Below are positions 8,756-16,266 of a stretch of DNA of 64,000 nucleotides, in pieces; the first letter of the stretch is position 1; every line of letters begins with the position of its first letter. The stretch spans positions 1 through 64,000 of the forward strand of contig JOAZ01000015.1 in NCBI GenBank assembly GCA_000720535.1, in the 5' to 3' direction. The notes under the pieces were generated by a model. The model did not search any database. It worked only from the letters and a program-made list of their open reading frames with translations, and was not told where the DNA came from. Source of the DNA: Streptomyces halstedii (GTDB taxonomy: Bacteria > Actinomycetota > Actinomycetes > Streptomycetales > Streptomycetaceae). Both the position numbers and the translations under genes were made by a program.

Positions 8756-9520
8756 TCACAGCCGGGATCCGCCGGAGGCCTCGATGCGCTGTCCGCTGAT
8801 CCAGCCGGTGCCGGGGGCGAGGAGGGCCGCGATCACGCCACCGATGTCCTCGGGTTCCCCGACCCGCCCGAGGGCCGTCTGTCCGGCGAGGTGCGCGCGG
8901 ACCTGCTCGTCGTCGCGCAGCCTGCCGCCACCGAAGTCCGTGGCGACGGGGCCCGGGGCGACCGCGTTGACACTGATGCCCCGCCCGCCGAGCTCCTGGG
9001 CCAGATAGCGGCTGTACGTCTCCACCGCGCTCTTGAACGACGCGTAGACCGCGTATCCCTCGCCGAAGAACCGGGTGAGACCGGTGGACAGGTTGATGAC
9101 ACGGCCCCCGTCCGCGAGCAGCGGCAGCAGTTCCTGGGTGAGGAAGACGACGCCCTTGAAGTGCACGTTCCCCAGGAGGTCGTACGCCTCGACGGTCGTC
9201 CGGCCGACCGGGGTGGACACGGAGGACCCGGCGTTGTTCACGAGGAAGTCGAAGGTCTCGCGGTCCCAGGTGACGCGGAGCGCCTCGCGGACGGACGCCG
9301 CGAAGGCGGGGAAGGCGCCGAACTCGGTGGTGTCGAGCCGCAGGGCCACGGCGGTCCGGCCGAGCGCCGCGACGGCCTCGACGACGGCCGCCGCCTCCTC
9401 CTCGTTCGACCGGTAGGTGAGGATCACGTCGGTGCCCTGCCCGGCGAGCGCGAGGACGGTGGCCCGGCCGAGCCCCCGGTTCCCGCCGGTGACGAGGGCG
9501 ATCGTGGTGTTCCGGTTCAT
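8756..9520 (-). CDS. short-chain dehydrogenase/reductase (classical SDR)
   Basis: 254 aa. Classical SDR features in order: TGGNRGLG cofactor motif near the N-terminus, NNAG, catalytic Ser in INLSTGL, YASFK carrying Tyr and Lys, the VNAVAPGPVATDF turn, and SGQRIEASGG at the C-terminus. Uses NAD(P)H on an unknown carbonyl or alcohol. AGGAG is 6 nt before the ATG. Upstream of the MmyB-like gene in the same direction, with a 128-bp gap; the pair is a recurrent actinobacterial module. Confidence 0.9.
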   Translation of the reverse strand: MNRNTTIALVTGGNRGLGRATVLALAGQGTDVILTYRSNEEEAAAVVEAVAALGRTAVALRLDTTEFGAFPAFAASVREALRVTWDRETFDFLVNNAGSSVSTPVGRTTVEAYDLLGNVHFKGVVFLTQELLPLLADGGRVINLSTGLTRFFGEGYAVYASFKSAVETYSRYLAQELGGRGISVNAVAPGPVATDFGGGRLRDDEQVRAHLAGQTALGRVGEPEDIGGVIAALLAPGTGWISGQRIEASGGSRL

Positions 9521-9621
9521 CGAAGACTCCTGGACGGTCGGCGGGGCCGTGGTGGAACGCCCCGGGCGGAGTTTCCGCCGTCACCGACGATCCGCCTGCC
9601 GCGCGCCCGGATGAAGGCACA

Positions 9622-9654
9622 GCTCATCCAGGGACAACCTGTCCCTGGATGAGC
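9622..9654. promoter_or_regulatory. perfect inverted repeat, 15-bp arms with 3-bp spacer, upstream of the SDR gene
   Basis: Arms GCTCATCCAGGGACA and TGTCCCTGGATGAGC flank ACC. It is centred about 118 bp before the SDR start codon, between divergent promoters of the SDR and methyltransferase genes. No T-run follows on either strand and no gene ends here, so an operator fits better than a terminator. The nearby MmyB-like regulator is the likely binder (inference). Confidence 0.6.
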
Positions 9655-9793
9655 GCCGCGGCACGGATGCGGCGACGGCCGACGCGGCGGGGCGCGGCGC
9701 CGCGCCGGACACACCCGGACACGTCCGCAACCGGCCTCAGGCACAGGTGAGTTCGGCCGCGTTCGGCGCCGGGCCCGCCGTAGGCTGCCGGGC

Positions 9794-10471
9794 ATGACCT
9801 CACCGGCCCACCTGACCGCCCTCCGGGAGTCGTACGACACCCTCGCGGCCGACTACTTCGCCCAGGTCCCGCCCGTGTCCGGGATGGACCCGCTGAACCG
9901 TGGCATGCCCGGCGTCTTCGCCGAGCTGGTACGGGCGGACAGTTCCGGTCCGGTCGCGGATCTCGGCTGCGGGCCCGGCCGGACCACGGCGCACCTGGCC
10001 GGCCTGGGGCTGTCGGCGTTCGGCGTCGACCTGTCACCGAAGATGGTCGAAGTGGCCCGCCGCAACCACCCCGGTCTGCACTTCACCGAGGGCTCGATGG
10101 CCTGTCTTGACATCGCCTCCGGCACGCTGGGCGGCATCATGGCCTGGTACTCCGTCCACCACACCCCACCTGGGCAACTGCCCGATCTCTTCGGTGAGTT
10201 CCACCGCGTCCTGGCCCCTGGCGGCCGGGTGCTGATCGGGGACTGGACCGGCACCGGCGAGGAGGTGGTCCCCGGGCCCGTCTTCGGCCACTCGGTGTCC
10301 TACCGCAATTACTTCCTCCCCCTGTCCCGGCTGGTCGAGCTGCTCACCGAGGCGGGTCTCGACGTCACCGCCCACCTGGAGCAGGAACCGGACGGCCGGC
10401 TCAAGCGCCGTCACGCCTGCGTCCTGGCCCGCAAGCCACCCGCCCGGAACCCGGCGCCGGTCACCTCGTGA
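9794..10471 (+). CDS. class I SAM-dependent methyltransferase
   Basis: 225 aa. Motif I VADLGCGPGRTTAHLA, the acidic strand FGVDLSPKMVEVARR, and motif with LDIASGTLGGIMAWYSVHHT plus FHRVLAPGGRVLIGDW identify a Methyltransf_11/25-type small-molecule methyltransferase. Substrate unknown. The ribosome site is weak (GGCTGCCGGGC). Divergent from the SDR/MmyB-like pair; the 14-bp repeats begin right after its stop codon. Confidence 0.88.
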   Translation: MTSPAHLTALRESYDTLAADYFAQVPPVSGMDPLNRGMPGVFAELVRADSSGPVADLGCGPGRTTAHLAGLGLSAFGVDLSPKMVEVARRNHPGLHFTEGSMACLDIASGTLGGIMAWYSVHHTPPGQLPDLFGEFHRVLAPGGRVLIGDWTGTGEEVVPGPVFGHSVSYRNYFLPLSRLVELLTEAGLDVTAHLEQEPDGRLKRRHACVLARKPPARNPAPVTS

Positions 10472-10480
10472 AGGGCACCT

Positions 10481-10536
10481 CATGAGCGGCATCCCATGAG
10501 CGGCGCCTCATGAGCGGCATCCCATGAGCGGCATCC
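10481..10536 (+). repeat. four tandem 14-bp repeats (CATGAGCGGCATCC)
   Basis: Units start at 10481, 10495, 10509 and 10523; the second differs (GCCT at the end). They lie between the methyltransferase stop codon and the DNA ligase gene. The CTCATGAG palindrome recurs at two unit junctions. The period is not a multiple of three and no open frame uses them, so they are non-coding. Confidence 0.9.
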
Positions 10537-10711
10537 CGGGCCCTGGGTGCTCCCGTGGCCCACGCCGCCGGCAGCGGCGAACGCGGTCCGGGCACGCTCG
10601 GGAAGGTCGGGGCGCGCGCACCCGGTCGGCTCCGGGTCGCCGGGCGAGGCCGGGTCGCCGGGCGGGGTGCGCCTGACGGCATCCGTCGCCCTCTGCTGAG
10701 AGGGTGCTGCC

Positions 10712-11674
10712 ATGCCCACGTTGCCCCGGTTCGCTCCGATGCTGGCCACGCCCGGCCGCCTTCCCTCCCCCGCCGTCGACGACCGGTGGGCGTACGAGGT
10801 GAAGCAGGACGGGCAGCGGGCCGTGATCTATCTGCCGGGCGACGGCACGGTCGAGCTGCGGGCCCGCTCCGGGACGGACATCACGGCCGCCTACCCGGAC
10901 CTGGCCGGGCTGGGGGACGCGCTCGGCGGGGTACCGGCGGTGCTGGACGGCGAGATCGTCGCCCTGGACAGCCAGGGGCGCAGCAATTTCGAGCGTCTCC
11001 AGTCGCGGATGGGGCTCTCCGGATCGCCCGCGAAGGCGGCCCGTGCGGCGCGGCGGGTGCCGGCCCATCTGGTTCTCTTCGACGCCCTGTTCCTGCGGGG
11101 CACCCCCCTCGTGGCGCGGACCTACCGGGAACGCCGTGCCGCGCTGGAGGGGCTCGGGCTGGCCGGGCCACGCTGGTCGACGCCCGCGGTGGTCGTCGGC
11201 CAGGGCAAACGGGCCCTGGACATGACCCGGGAGGCGGGGCTGGAGGGGGTCGTCGCCAAACGGCTGGACTCCGTGTACGAACCGGGCATCCGCTCCCGTG
11301 CCTGGATCAAGATCCGCCACGCCCTCACGGCCGATGTCCTGGTCGGCGGCTGGGTGCCCGGCCGGGGCAGGCTGGGCGGGCTGCCCGGGGCACTGCTGGT
11401 CGGAGAGCGGCACGAGGGCGGACTGCGGTACGCGGGCAGCGTCGGCACCGGGTGGAGCGACGCCGAACGGGGCAGGCTCGGCGAGCTGCTACGGGTCGCC
11501 GCGACCGACACCTGCCCCTTCGACACGGTGCCACGGGTCGCCGGTGCGCGGTGGGTGCTGCCGAGGCTGGTGGGCGAGGTCCGCTACTCGACCCGGACCC
11601 GCGCGGGCCGCCTCCGCCAACCGTCCTGGCACCGGCTGCGCCCGGACCTGGCACCGGACGACCTGGAGCCTTGA
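10712..11674 (+). CDS. ATP-dependent DNA ligase (LigD-like ligase domain)
   Basis: 320 aa, ligase domain only. Motif I KQDGQR places the AMP-accepting lysine at about residue 31; LDGEIVAL (motif III region), LEGVVAKR (motif IV) and WIKIRH (motif V) follow, then an OB-fold with VLVGGW and HRLRPD. It seals double-strand breaks, acting with Ku in non-homologous end joining. There is no polymerase or phosphoesterase domain, so it is a stand-alone LigD-type ligase as found in Streptomyces. GAGAGGG precedes the ATG. It converges on the Ku gene 92 bp away. Confidence 0.9.
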   Translation: MPTLPRFAPMLATPGRLPSPAVDDRWAYEVKQDGQRAVIYLPGDGTVELRARSGTDITAAYPDLAGLGDALGGVPAVLDGEIVALDSQGRSNFERLQSRMGLSGSPAKAARAARRVPAHLVLFDALFLRGTPLVARTYRERRAALEGLGLAGPRWSTPAVVVGQGKRALDMTREAGLEGVVAKRLDSVYEPGIRSRAWIKIRHALTADVLVGGWVPGRGRLGGLPGALLVGERHEGGLRYAGSVGTGWSDAERGRLGELLRVAATDTCPFDTVPRVAGARWVLPRLVGEVRYSTRTRAGRLRQPSWHRLRPDLAPDDLEP

Positions 11675-11680
11675 GGGCGG

Positions 11681-11750
11681 CGGCGGCCCGTACCGCCCCG
11701 GCCCGGAGCCGGTTCGCGGGCGGCGGCCCGTACCGCCCCCGGCCCGGAGC
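11681..11750. repeat. about 30-bp direct repeat, period 40-41, between ligase and Ku genes
   Basis: CGGCGGCCCGTACCGCCCC at 11681 and again at 11721, each followed by GGCCCGGAGC with one base indel. Sits exactly between two converging stop codons; GC-rich enough to form hairpins and may serve transcription termination for both. Confidence 0.6.
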
Positions 11751-11765
11751 GCCCCGCCGCACCCG

Positions 11766-12722
11766 TCAGGACGCCGTGCGCTTCCTCGGTGCCGCCTTCT
11801 TGGCCGGCTTCTTCCCGGAGTCCGCCGTCTTCGCCGTCCTCCCCGCCTTCGTGGTCTTCTTCGCGGTCTTCTTCGCCGCCCGCTTGCGGGTGCCCGGCTT
11901 CATCTCGTGCACCGTCGCGTCCTCGCCCCCGGCCTCCTCGCCCCGCGACTCCCGCGCGGCGTCCACCGAGGCGTTGAGCGCCGCCATCAGGTCCATGACC
12001 TTTCCGGATTCCTCCTCCTCGCCCTCGCGCGGTTCCGGCAGCTCCTTGCCCTCGGACTTGGCGGCGATCAGGTCCTCCAGGGCTTCCCGGTAGCGGTCCT
12101 TGAAGCCGGAGATGCCGTCGAGCGCCATGCTGTCGGTGAGCTGGACGGCCCGGTCGATCTCGTCCTCCTCCAGCTCGACGTCCCGGGGGGCCAGCGACTC
12201 CGGGCTGCGGATCTCGTCCGGCCACCGCATGGAGTGCAGCACGATCGCGTCGTCCCGCACCCGCAGCAACCCGAGCCGCTCCCGGTTGTGCCAGGCGAAC
12301 TTCGCGACGGCGACCTTGTCGCTGCGCTCCAGCGCCTTGCGCAGCAGGGTGTACGGCTTGGCCGCGACCTGTCCGTCGACCGCCAGGTAGTAGCTGTCAC
12401 CGATCCGCACCGGATCGACGCTGCCCGCGTCCACGAAGGCGACGATCTCGATGGCCTTGGCCGTCGGCAGCGGCATCCGGTCGAGCTCCTCGTCGGTGAC
12501 GGGCACGGTCCTGCCCTTGGCCACCTCGTAGCCCTTGCCGATCTCGTCCTGGGACAGGACCTCGCCGTCGAGCTCGCACACCTTGCGGGTGCGGATACGG
12601 CCCATGTCCTCCAGGTGGTACTGGTGGAAGGAGATCGAGTGGTTCTCGGTGGCGGAGACGACCTTGATCGGGATCGTGACCAGTCCGAAGCTGATCGCTC
12701 CGGTCCACAGGGGCCGTGGCAT
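11766..12722 (-). CDS. ku: Ku protein, NHEJ end-binding
   Basis: 318 aa. MPRPLWTGAISFGLVTIPIK is the signature start of bacterial Ku; the core continues with SFHQYHLEDMGRIRTRKVC, YEVAKGRTVPVTDEEL and AVAKFAWHNRERLGLLR. Ku homodimers ring DNA ends and recruit the ligase. The last 45 residues are a Lys/Ala-rich tail (KKTAKKTTKAG, KKPAKKAAPRKR), typical of actinobacterial Ku and thought to aid DNA threading. Start set by GGGAGG before ATG 12722; 27 codons of upstream open frame do not look like Ku. Confidence 0.95.
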   Translation of the reverse strand: MPRPLWTGAISFGLVTIPIKVVSATENHSISFHQYHLEDMGRIRTRKVCELDGEVLSQDEIGKGYEVAKGRTVPVTDEELDRMPLPTAKAIEIVAFVDAGSVDPVRIGDSYYLAVDGQVAAKPYTLLRKALERSDKVAVAKFAWHNRERLGLLRVRDDAIVLHSMRWPDEIRSPESLAPRDVELEEDEIDRAVQLTDSMALDGISGFKDRYREALEDLIAAKSEGKELPEPREGEEEESGKVMDLMAALNASVDAARESRGEEAGGEDATVHEMKPGTRKRAAKKTAKKTTKAGRTAKTADSGKKPAKKAAPRKRTAS

Positions 12723-13045
12723 CCGTACCTCCCGTTCCCCCCAGGGGTGGGCCGGGAGGCGGTCCGGTGCGCCCGGAAGGGAGAACCGGCCCGAGAGGGC
12801 CACGGCGCGACCGGGCCACCGCCCGTACCCCGATGGTCAGGCCCCGGCCGCGCCTCCGCATGTGGATCACGGGGCGGCGGCTGCCCTCAGCCCCGGGGCC
12901 GACCCTTCAGAGGGAAGCCACCATTCCTCCACGCTTTCATCACGATTCCGCTTCCTTTCCTCCGAGGCCGCCGTCCCGTCCGACCGCCCCTGCGAACATC
13001 ACGCTTTCCACCGCACAGAACACGGCTGAACACCTTGGGGGACCC
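12723..13045. other. intergenic region between Ku and the Excalibur lipoprotein
   Basis: No gene is supported in these 323 bases. They must hold the divergent promoters of Ku and the lipoprotein. CACGCTTTC occurs twice, at 12930 and 13000; nothing else stands out. Confidence 0.3.
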
Positions 13046-13927
13046 ATGACTTCGAGAACGACGAGCGCCCCGCTCCGGATGTCGGCGGCGGCCGCCGTCC
13101 TGGCACTGGCCCTGACAGGGTGTGAGGGAGACGGGGGCCAGGACGCCAAGGCCGTGGCGGACTCCTCGCCCACGGCTTCCGCCTCGCCCACCCCCGAACG
13201 CCGACTGGCACTCACCGACGACGCCACCACCGCCCGCGCCGGCGAGCGGATCACCGTCGATGCCCTCGCCAACGACTCGGTGACCGGGGAGGACGGCGCC
13301 GAGGGGCCGCTCCTCGACACCCTCGGGCCGGCCGACCTCACCCTCACCGTGGACGTCCCGCCGGGGCAGGGCGTCGCCGCGGTGGACGGCACCTCGCTGA
13401 CGTACACCCCGAAGGCCGGCTACAGCGGTGAGGACGAGTTCACCTACCGGGTCGCGGTGAAGGGCGGGAAGGGGGCCACCGAGGTCGCCGTCGTCCGCGT
13501 CACCGTCAGCGAACCCACGCCGTCCCCGTCGCCCACCCCGCCCCCGGCCCCCAAGGCCAAGCCCAAGCCGACGCCGGCTCAGAAGACGAAGGCGCCCTCG
13601 GTGTACTACGAGAACTGCGACGCCGCGCGGGCCGCCGGGGCCGCGCCCGTCCACCGCGGGGATCCCGGCTACGCGGCCCATCTGGACCGGGACAACGACG
13701 GGGTGGGCTGCGAACCGTACGGCTCGTCGGGGTCGGGGTCGGGCGGCGGGTCCTCCGGCGGCTCGTCGTCCAACGGCTCCTCGTCCGGCGGGGGTAGCGG
13801 CGGGGGCAGTACCTACTACGCCAACTGCACCGCCGTACGCGCCGCCGGGGCCGCCCCCATCCACCGCGGTGACCCCGGCTACGCCTCCCACCTCGACCGG
13901 GACGGCGACGGCGTGGCCTGCGAGTAA
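13046..13927 (+). CDS. lipoprotein with an Ig-like domain and two Excalibur calcium-binding domains
   Basis: 293 aa. Residues 1-26 are a lipoprotein signal (VLALALTGC, lipid-anchor Cys about 26). A beta domain of the cadherin/Big type with NDSVTGEDG and YTPKAGYSGEDEFTY spans about 50-150. A Pro/Lys stretch leads to two near-identical Excalibur motifs (about 188-224 and 257-293), each YYxNC, RAAGAAP-HRGDPGY and DRDxDGxxCE, joined by a Gly/Ser linker. Excalibur domains bind Ca2+ and occur on extracellular proteins. Function unknown; probably surface-exposed. GGGG precedes ATG 13046. Confidence 0.85.
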   Translation: MTSRTTSAPLRMSAAAAVLALALTGCEGDGGQDAKAVADSSPTASASPTPERRLALTDDATTARAGERITVDALANDSVTGEDGAEGPLLDTLGPADLTLTVDVPPGQGVAAVDGTSLTYTPKAGYSGEDEFTYRVAVKGGKGATEVAVVRVTVSEPTPSPSPTPPPAPKAKPKPTPAQKTKAPSVYYENCDAARAAGAAPVHRGDPGYAAHLDRDNDGVGCEPYGSSGSGSGGGSSGGSSSNGSSSGGGSGGGSTYYANCTAVRAAGAAPIHRGDPGYASHLDRDGDGVACE

Positions 13928-14114
13928 CCCGCGCCGCCCCGCCCGCCTCACGGACCTCACCCGGACCACTGGCACGCCCCGCACCACCCGCGCGACGCCT
14001 CCCAACCCGGCCCACCCGGCCCACCCGGCCCACCCGCACGACCCCCACGACGACCGCCCCCGGCCCTCACCCGCCGGGGGCGGCCTCGCTTCCCCACCAC
14101 CTCCCCACACCTTT

Positions 14115-14155
14115 TTCAATCTGCTTCAAGCACGCTATAAATGAGCAACTTCGAG
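14115..14155 (+). promoter_or_regulatory. AT-rich promoter with TTCAA-type repeats before the aldolase gene
   Basis: TTCAAT at 14115, TTCAAG at 14125 and TTCGAG at 14150 are spaced by 10 and 25 bp, and CTATAAAT between them is a plausible -10 element. The AT content is far above the surroundings. This could be an operator for a DeoR/GlpR-type regulator of sugar metabolism, but none is encoded nearby. Confidence 0.35.
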
Positions 14156-14194
14156 CATCGCCCGTCAGGATTCACGCACCTGCGAAGGAAGCCC

Positions 14195-15037
14195 ATGCCG
14201 CTCATATCCACCGGTGCTCTCGCCCGGGACGCCCGTACCGCCGCGACGGGCCTCGGGGCCTTCAACGTGATCCAGATCGAACACGCGCAGGCCATCGTCG
14301 GCGGGGCGGAGGCGGCCGGACTGCCGGTGGTGCTCCAGATCAGCGAGAACACCGCCCGCTACCACGGATCGCTGGAGCCGATCGGGCTCGCCTGCCTCGC
14401 CCTGGCACGCGCGGCGGACGTCCCGGTGGCCGTCCATCTGGACCACGCCGAATCGGCCGGCCTGGTCCGGCAGGCGGTCGAACTGGGCTTCACCTCGGTC
14501 ATGTTCGACGCGTCCACGCTCCCGTACGAGGAGAACGTCGCCGCCACCCGCTCCGTCACGGAGTACTGCCACGCGCATGACGTGTGCGTGGAGGCGGAAC
14601 TCGGGGAGATCGGCGGCAAGGACGGGGCGCACGCCCCCGGCGTGCGTACCGATCCCGACGAGGCGCGGGCGTTCGTCGGCGCCACCGGGGTCGATGCCCT
14701 GGCCGTGGCCGTCGGCAGCTCCCACGCCATGCTCACCCGGGACGCCGCCCTGGACTTCGCGCTCATCTCCCGGTTGCGCCACGCCGTGGACGTCCCGCTG
14801 GTCCTGCACGGCTCGTCCGGCGTCGGGGACACCGGACTGGCCGGGGCCGTCGCGGCCGGCATGACCAAGGTGAACATCTCCACCCACCTGAACAAGCTGT
14901 TCACCGGGGCCGTCCGCGTCCGCCTGGACGCCGACCCCCAGGTGGCCGACCCCCGGAAGTACCTCGGCCCGGCACGCGACGCGGTCGCCACCGAGGTCAC
15001 CCGCCTGCTGGGCATCCTCGCCCACCCCGGGCGCTGA
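14195..15037 (+). CDS. class II fructose/tagatose-bisphosphate aldolase family protein
   Basis: 280 aa. The zinc-dependent class II fold is clear: GAFNVIQIEHAQAIV at the start, VAVHLDHAES with the metal histidine, GFTSVMFDASTLPYEENV, VEAELGEIGG, AVGSSHAM, and LHGSSGVGDTGL followed by GMTKVNISTHL. It cleaves or condenses dihydroxyacetone phosphate with an aldehyde; fructose versus tagatose (KbaY/GatY-like) preference cannot be read, but size and sequence suggest the accessory rather than the glycolytic aldolase. GAAGGA precedes ATG 14195; a longer in-frame start at 14141 lies inside the promoter. Confidence 0.85.
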   Translation: MPLISTGALARDARTAATGLGAFNVIQIEHAQAIVGGAEAAGLPVVLQISENTARYHGSLEPIGLACLALARAADVPVAVHLDHAESAGLVRQAVELGFTSVMFDASTLPYEENVAATRSVTEYCHAHDVCVEAELGEIGGKDGAHAPGVRTDPDEARAFVGATGVDALAVAVGSSHAMLTRDAALDFALISRLRHAVDVPLVLHGSSGVGDTGLAGAVAAGMTKVNISTHLNKLFTGAVRVRLDADPQVADPRKYLGPARDAVATEVTRLLGILAHPGR

Positions 15038-15140
15038 CCCAGGGGTCGTGCGACGGGCCCGACGGCCGGAGCCGGTGGTCCCGGAGGCCGGAGCCGGTGG
15101 TCCCGAGCGGGTCAGGGCAGTGCTCCCGGGCGGACCGGAA

Positions 15141-15650
15141 TCAGCGGTAGTCCTCCGGGTGGTCCTGCATCCAGGTGTTGACGCGGTCCCGGGTGCCGAC
15201 CAGCTCGTCCCGGTGCTTCTCCAGGTTCGGCGCGGAGACGTCCTCACCGAGGGTGGTGCGCAGGCCGGCGATCCAGGCCACGGGCTCCTTGAAGTGGTCC
15301 GGGCCCTGCGGATCGGCCTTCATCGCCTGGTCCAGGCGGTCCAGTTCGTCGTTGACCCGGCCCAGGACGTAGGCGCAGTCCCCGGCGCCGGGGGTACAGG
15401 TGCTGTCCAGGGTGGCCTGGAGTCCGGCGAAGGCGTCCCGGACCAGGGTCGGCGCGGGCTCGCCCGCGTCCCCATCGGTGTCCCCGCCGGGCGTGCCCGC
15501 CCCGGAGTCCGCCGCTTCGGCGGAGGCGCTGGGCCGGCCGGCGGCGCTCGCGCCCGGCTCGGGGGTGGAGCTGAACAGCGAGCAGCCGGACAGGCAGACG
15601 CCCAGGACCACGACCGGTATCACGGTACGCAGAGCGGTACGGACAGACAT
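15141..15650 (-). CDS. small predicted lipoprotein of unknown function
   Basis: 169 aa. The N-terminus VIPVVVLGVCLSGC is a lipoprotein signal with the anchoring Cys at about residue 23. An Ala/Ser/Gly-rich spacer leads to a helical C-terminal domain (RDAFAGLQATLDSTC, DCAYVLGRVNDELDRLDQ, ending WMQDHPEDYR) with one pair of cysteines that may form a disulfide. I do not recognise the family. GAGGGGG lies before the ATG. Confidence 0.75.
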   Translation of the reverse strand: MSVRTALRTVIPVVVLGVCLSGCSLFSSTPEPGASAAGRPSASAEAADSGAGTPGGDTDGDAGEPAPTLVRDAFAGLQATLDSTCTPGAGDCAYVLGRVNDELDRLDQAMKADPQGPDHFKEPVAWIAGLRTTLGEDVSAPNLEKHRDELVGTRDRVNTWMQDHPEDYR

Positions 15651-15693
15651 GAGGCCCCCCTCGTAGGTGCCCAGACCCTACCTGCCGCTCCGG

Positions 15694-16266
15694 TCAGCCC
15701 GTCACCAGCTTCTGTAGCGCCGGGGCGTACAGGTCCGCGAGGTGCTCGGGCGAGGCGAGGGCGCCCGCGCCCGCGCGGTGCAGGCTCAAGGTGGCACCCA
15801 GGCCCAGAAGTTGACCGGCGATCAGCTCCGCGCGCAGGTCGGCCTCGGGGCCGGGCAGCAGGGCGGCCAGGCGACCGGTGACCTGTGTGTGGAAGCGGTC
15901 GCGCAGCAGGGAGCGCTCGTCGTGGTTGCCCAGCGAGAAGACGACGCGCAGGAGCGGGTCGGTCTGCTGCTCCCGGCGGCGGCGCACCAGGGTGAGGACC
16001 ATGTGGCGGCCGAGCCGGTCCGGCGGGGCGTCGAAGAGCTCGTCGGCGGCCGGGCCGAAGTCGGCGACCGTGTTGAACAGCTCTTCCTTGCGGCCGAAGT
16101 GCTTGACGACCAGGGAGGCGCTGACCCCCGCGTCGGCCGCGACGCCCCGGATGGTGACCTCCGCGTACGGGCGCTGGGTGAACGCCCGCCGGGCGGCGCG
16201 CAGGATCGCGTCCCTGCCCGTGGTGGCTTCCGCCGGTGGCGCGGCCGCGGGGGCTCGGGCGGTCAT
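15694..16266 (-). CDS. TetR-family regulator, second gene of efflux operon
   Basis: 190 aa. GRDAILRAARRAFTQRPYAEVTIRGVAADAGVSASLVVKHFGRKEEL is a TetR helix-turn-helix (given here by its parts: the AEVTIRGVAADAGVSAS core and the recognition helix LVVKHFG). The C-terminal domain contains the RLAALLPGPEADLRAEL region of TetR_C-type actinobacterial repressors. Its ATG overlaps the stop of the upstream MFS gene (ATGA), so it is translationally coupled and the operon is probably autoregulated through the inverted repeat ahead of the MFS gene. Confidence 0.88.
   Translation of the reverse strand: MTARAPAAAPPAEATTGRDAILRAARRAFTQRPYAEVTIRGVAADAGVSASLVVKHFGRKEELFNTVADFGPAADELFDAPPDRLGRHMVLTLVRRRREQQTDPLLRVVFSLGNHDERSLLRDRFHTQVTGRLAALLPGPEADLRAELIAGQLLGLGATLSLHRAGAGALASPEHLADLYAPALQKLVTG

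Noticed and set aside
9622..9654. terminator between SDR and methyltransferase genes
   Set aside because: No gene ends here (both start away from it) and no T-run follows.
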